Shown here: in pieces, positions 62,984 through 64,000 of the stretch | How the letters are laid out: every line of letters begins with the position of its first letter | Position numbering within the stretch: the first letter of the stretch is position 1 | Assembly (NCBI RefSeq): GCF_012516395.1 | Contig: NZ_CP051206.1 | Coordinates: 4,283,334-4,347,333, forward strand | DNA length: 64,000 nucleotides | Source: Dolichospermum flos-aquae CCAP 1403/13F | GTDB lineage: Bacteria > Cyanobacteriota > Cyanobacteriia > Cyanobacteriales > Nostocaceae | Direction of reading: 5' to 3' | Notes under the pieces: generated by a model | Databases searched by the model: none | Told to the model about the DNA's origin: nothing | The model's input: only the letters and a program-made list of their open reading frames with translations | Made by a program: the position numbers and the translations under genes

Positions 62984-64000
62984 ATGAAAAAAGCTTTTTG
63001 GAATATCCTCAAGGTTAGTCCTGTCCTAGCTTTGACCTTACTAACTGGTAACAGTGCATTTGCTGGTGAAGCTAAGGAACAAGTAACAAGTGTTGCTGAA
63101 TTGTCCCAAGAGTCCAACAGCTTGGGTCAAATAACATCCGTTTCTCAGTTTTCCGACGTACAACCCACAGATTGGGCGTTTCAAGCTTTACAATCTTTAT
63201 TTGAACGTTATAGCTGTGGAGTTAGTGGTTATACTAATGGTACTTTCCGTGGTAATCGCGCCTTGAGTCGTTATGAATTTGCGGCTGGTTTAAATTCCTG
63301 CTTAGACCGCGTTAATGAACTCATTGCTACCGCAACCGCTGACATGGTGAGCAAGCAAGATTTAGCTACCTTGCAACGTTTGCAAGAAGAATATTCCACT
63401 GAACTAGCAACTATTCGCGGTCAAGTAGATGCTTTAGAAGCTCGTACTGGCGAATTAGAAGCTAATCAGTTCTCCACCACCACAAAACTATCTGGTGAAG
63501 CGATTTTCAGCGTATCCCAAGCTTTTGGGGATAAGGTAGCAGACACTGACACAAATCCCGATAATAACCCTGACCTAAACAGCACTGCAACCTTCTCTAA
63601 TCGAGTGCGGTTGAGTTTGAACAGTAGTTTCACTGGTACAGACCAATTGCAAACTCGTTTGCAAGGGATAAATATCATACCCAACAGTGCCGTTACGGGT
63701 ACTAACATGACCCGCTTAGGTTATGATGGTAGTGCAACTGGTAATAATAGCAATAACACCGTAACTATTGACAAACTCAACTACGCTTTCAATTTAAAAA
63801 ACAATATTCGTGTCAGGATTGACGCTATTGGTGGTGAGTTGAACGAAAATGTCAATGTTTTCAACCCTGACTTTAGAAGCAGTGGTACAGGTGCTTTATC
63901 TCGCTACGGACGTTTCAGCCCCATTTATCGTCAAGCAGCTGACGGTGCTGGTATCACTGTTAACGTCAATCCTAATGGTAAATTGGCCTTGAGCGCAGCT
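62984..64000 (+). CDS. Iron-uptake/OprB-type porin with SLH domain (runs off the window)
   Basis: The first 339 residues of a longer protein. A signal peptide (KKAFWNILKVSPVLALTLLTG, cleaved near AFA-GE when written in parts) precedes an SLH domain at about 45-115 (FSDVQPTDWAFQALQSLFERY ... RGNRALSRYEFAAGLNSCL), a coiled-coil (about 118-155) and the beginning of a beta-barrel (about 160 on). This is the standard layout of cyanobacterial SLH/OprB outer-membrane porins, often annotated as iron-uptake or carbohydrate porins; the actual substrate is not known. Its position after phoU suggests phosphate-responsive expression, but that is inference. Open at the right window edge. Confidence 0.85.
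   Translation, partial: MKKAFWNILKVSPVLALTLLTGNSAFAGEAKEQVTSVAELSQESNSLGQITSVSQFSDVQPTDWAFQALQSLFERYSCGVSGYTNGTFRGNRALSRYEFAAGLNSCLDRVNELIATATADMVSKQDLATLQRLQEEYSTELATIRGQVDALEARTGELEANQFSTTTKLSGEAIFSVSQAFGDKVADTDTNPDNNPDLNSTATFSNRVRLSLNSSFTGTDQLQTRLQGINIIPNSAVTGTNMTRLGYDGSATGNNSNNTVTIDKLNYAFNLKNNIRVRIDAIGGELNENVNVFNPDFRSSGTGALSRYGRFSPIYRQAADGAGITVNVNPNGKLALSAA

Overview
The window comes from a filamentous, almost certainly heterocyst-forming cyanobacterium (Nostocales: Anabaena/Nostoc/Dolichospermum-like). The evidence is a complete fraC-fraD-fraE filament-integrity operon, relics of xisH/xisI (families tied to heterocyst DNA-element excision), a GUN4-domain protein, many GCGATCGC (HIP1) sites, short tandem heptamer repeats and several small cyanobacterium-type genes. 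It is chromosomal housekeeping sequence heavily peppered with small palindromic and MITE-like repeats. No tRNA, rRNA or CRISPR array was recognised.

Layout. 0-3.7 kb: a large P-loop/helicase-like protein of unknown role. 3.8-10.6 kb: tldD, four small cyanobacterial genes, an ABA4-like/CobW pair and a TPR protein. 10.6-14.2 kb: a 40-codon relic, a GUN4 protein, two MITE-like elements and cobQ. 14.3-20.1 kb: peroxiredoxin, an ABC-2 permease with a small exported protein, a DUF6464-type protein, fmt and an exported cyanobacterial protein. 20.4-25.1 kb: a DUF4351 relic, a double-domain CobO, fraCDE and purN. 25.5-41.9 kb: a giant secreted-type protein gene (DUF4347, LamG, Calx-beta, PA14, lipase, RTX, two amino-acid-binding-protein domains) split by a 1,607-bp ISAs1-family element. 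42-50.5 kb: phosphoglucomutase, xisHI relics with a nested 101-bp element, a CbiMQO Co/Ni importer, a lipoprotein, RecQ and isoaspartyl peptidase. 50.5-55.8 kb: DUF2256 protein, pyrD, a membrane-anchored putative DNA-binding protein with iterated motifs upstream, an IS200/IS605-like relic, mreD and ribD. 56-59.7 kb: a phosphorothioation-associated methyltransferase-like protein, an M15-like protein and a pentapeptide-repeat protein. 59.8-64 kb: sphR-sphS-phoU phosphate signalling and the start of an SLH/OprB porin.

How genes work together. CobW, CobQ, CobO and CbiMQO point to corrinoid synthesis and Co/Ni uptake, though they are scattered and no cobalamin riboswitch was seen. fraCDE forms one operon for septal/filament integrity. 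sphR-sphS-phoU is a phosphate sensory module followed by a porin. fmt and purN both use 10-formyl-tetrahydrofolate.

The most noteworthy signals are: (1) the IS insertion in the giant gene, which lacks a target duplication and has lost half a LamG domain; (2) two AapJ-like solute-binding domains embedded in an RTX exoprotein, one with part of its second lobe missing; (3) a reconstructable xisI broken by a TA-flanked mini-element; (4) a 73-bp element in five copies, always next to CAG/TAG and mostly inside CAGTTGT-type tandem repeats; (5) iterated T(T/C)GGCAAAA motifs upstream of the membrane-anchored putative DNA-binding protein; and (6) a methyltransferase with duplicated flanking domains, one carrying an in-frame palindromic repeat.
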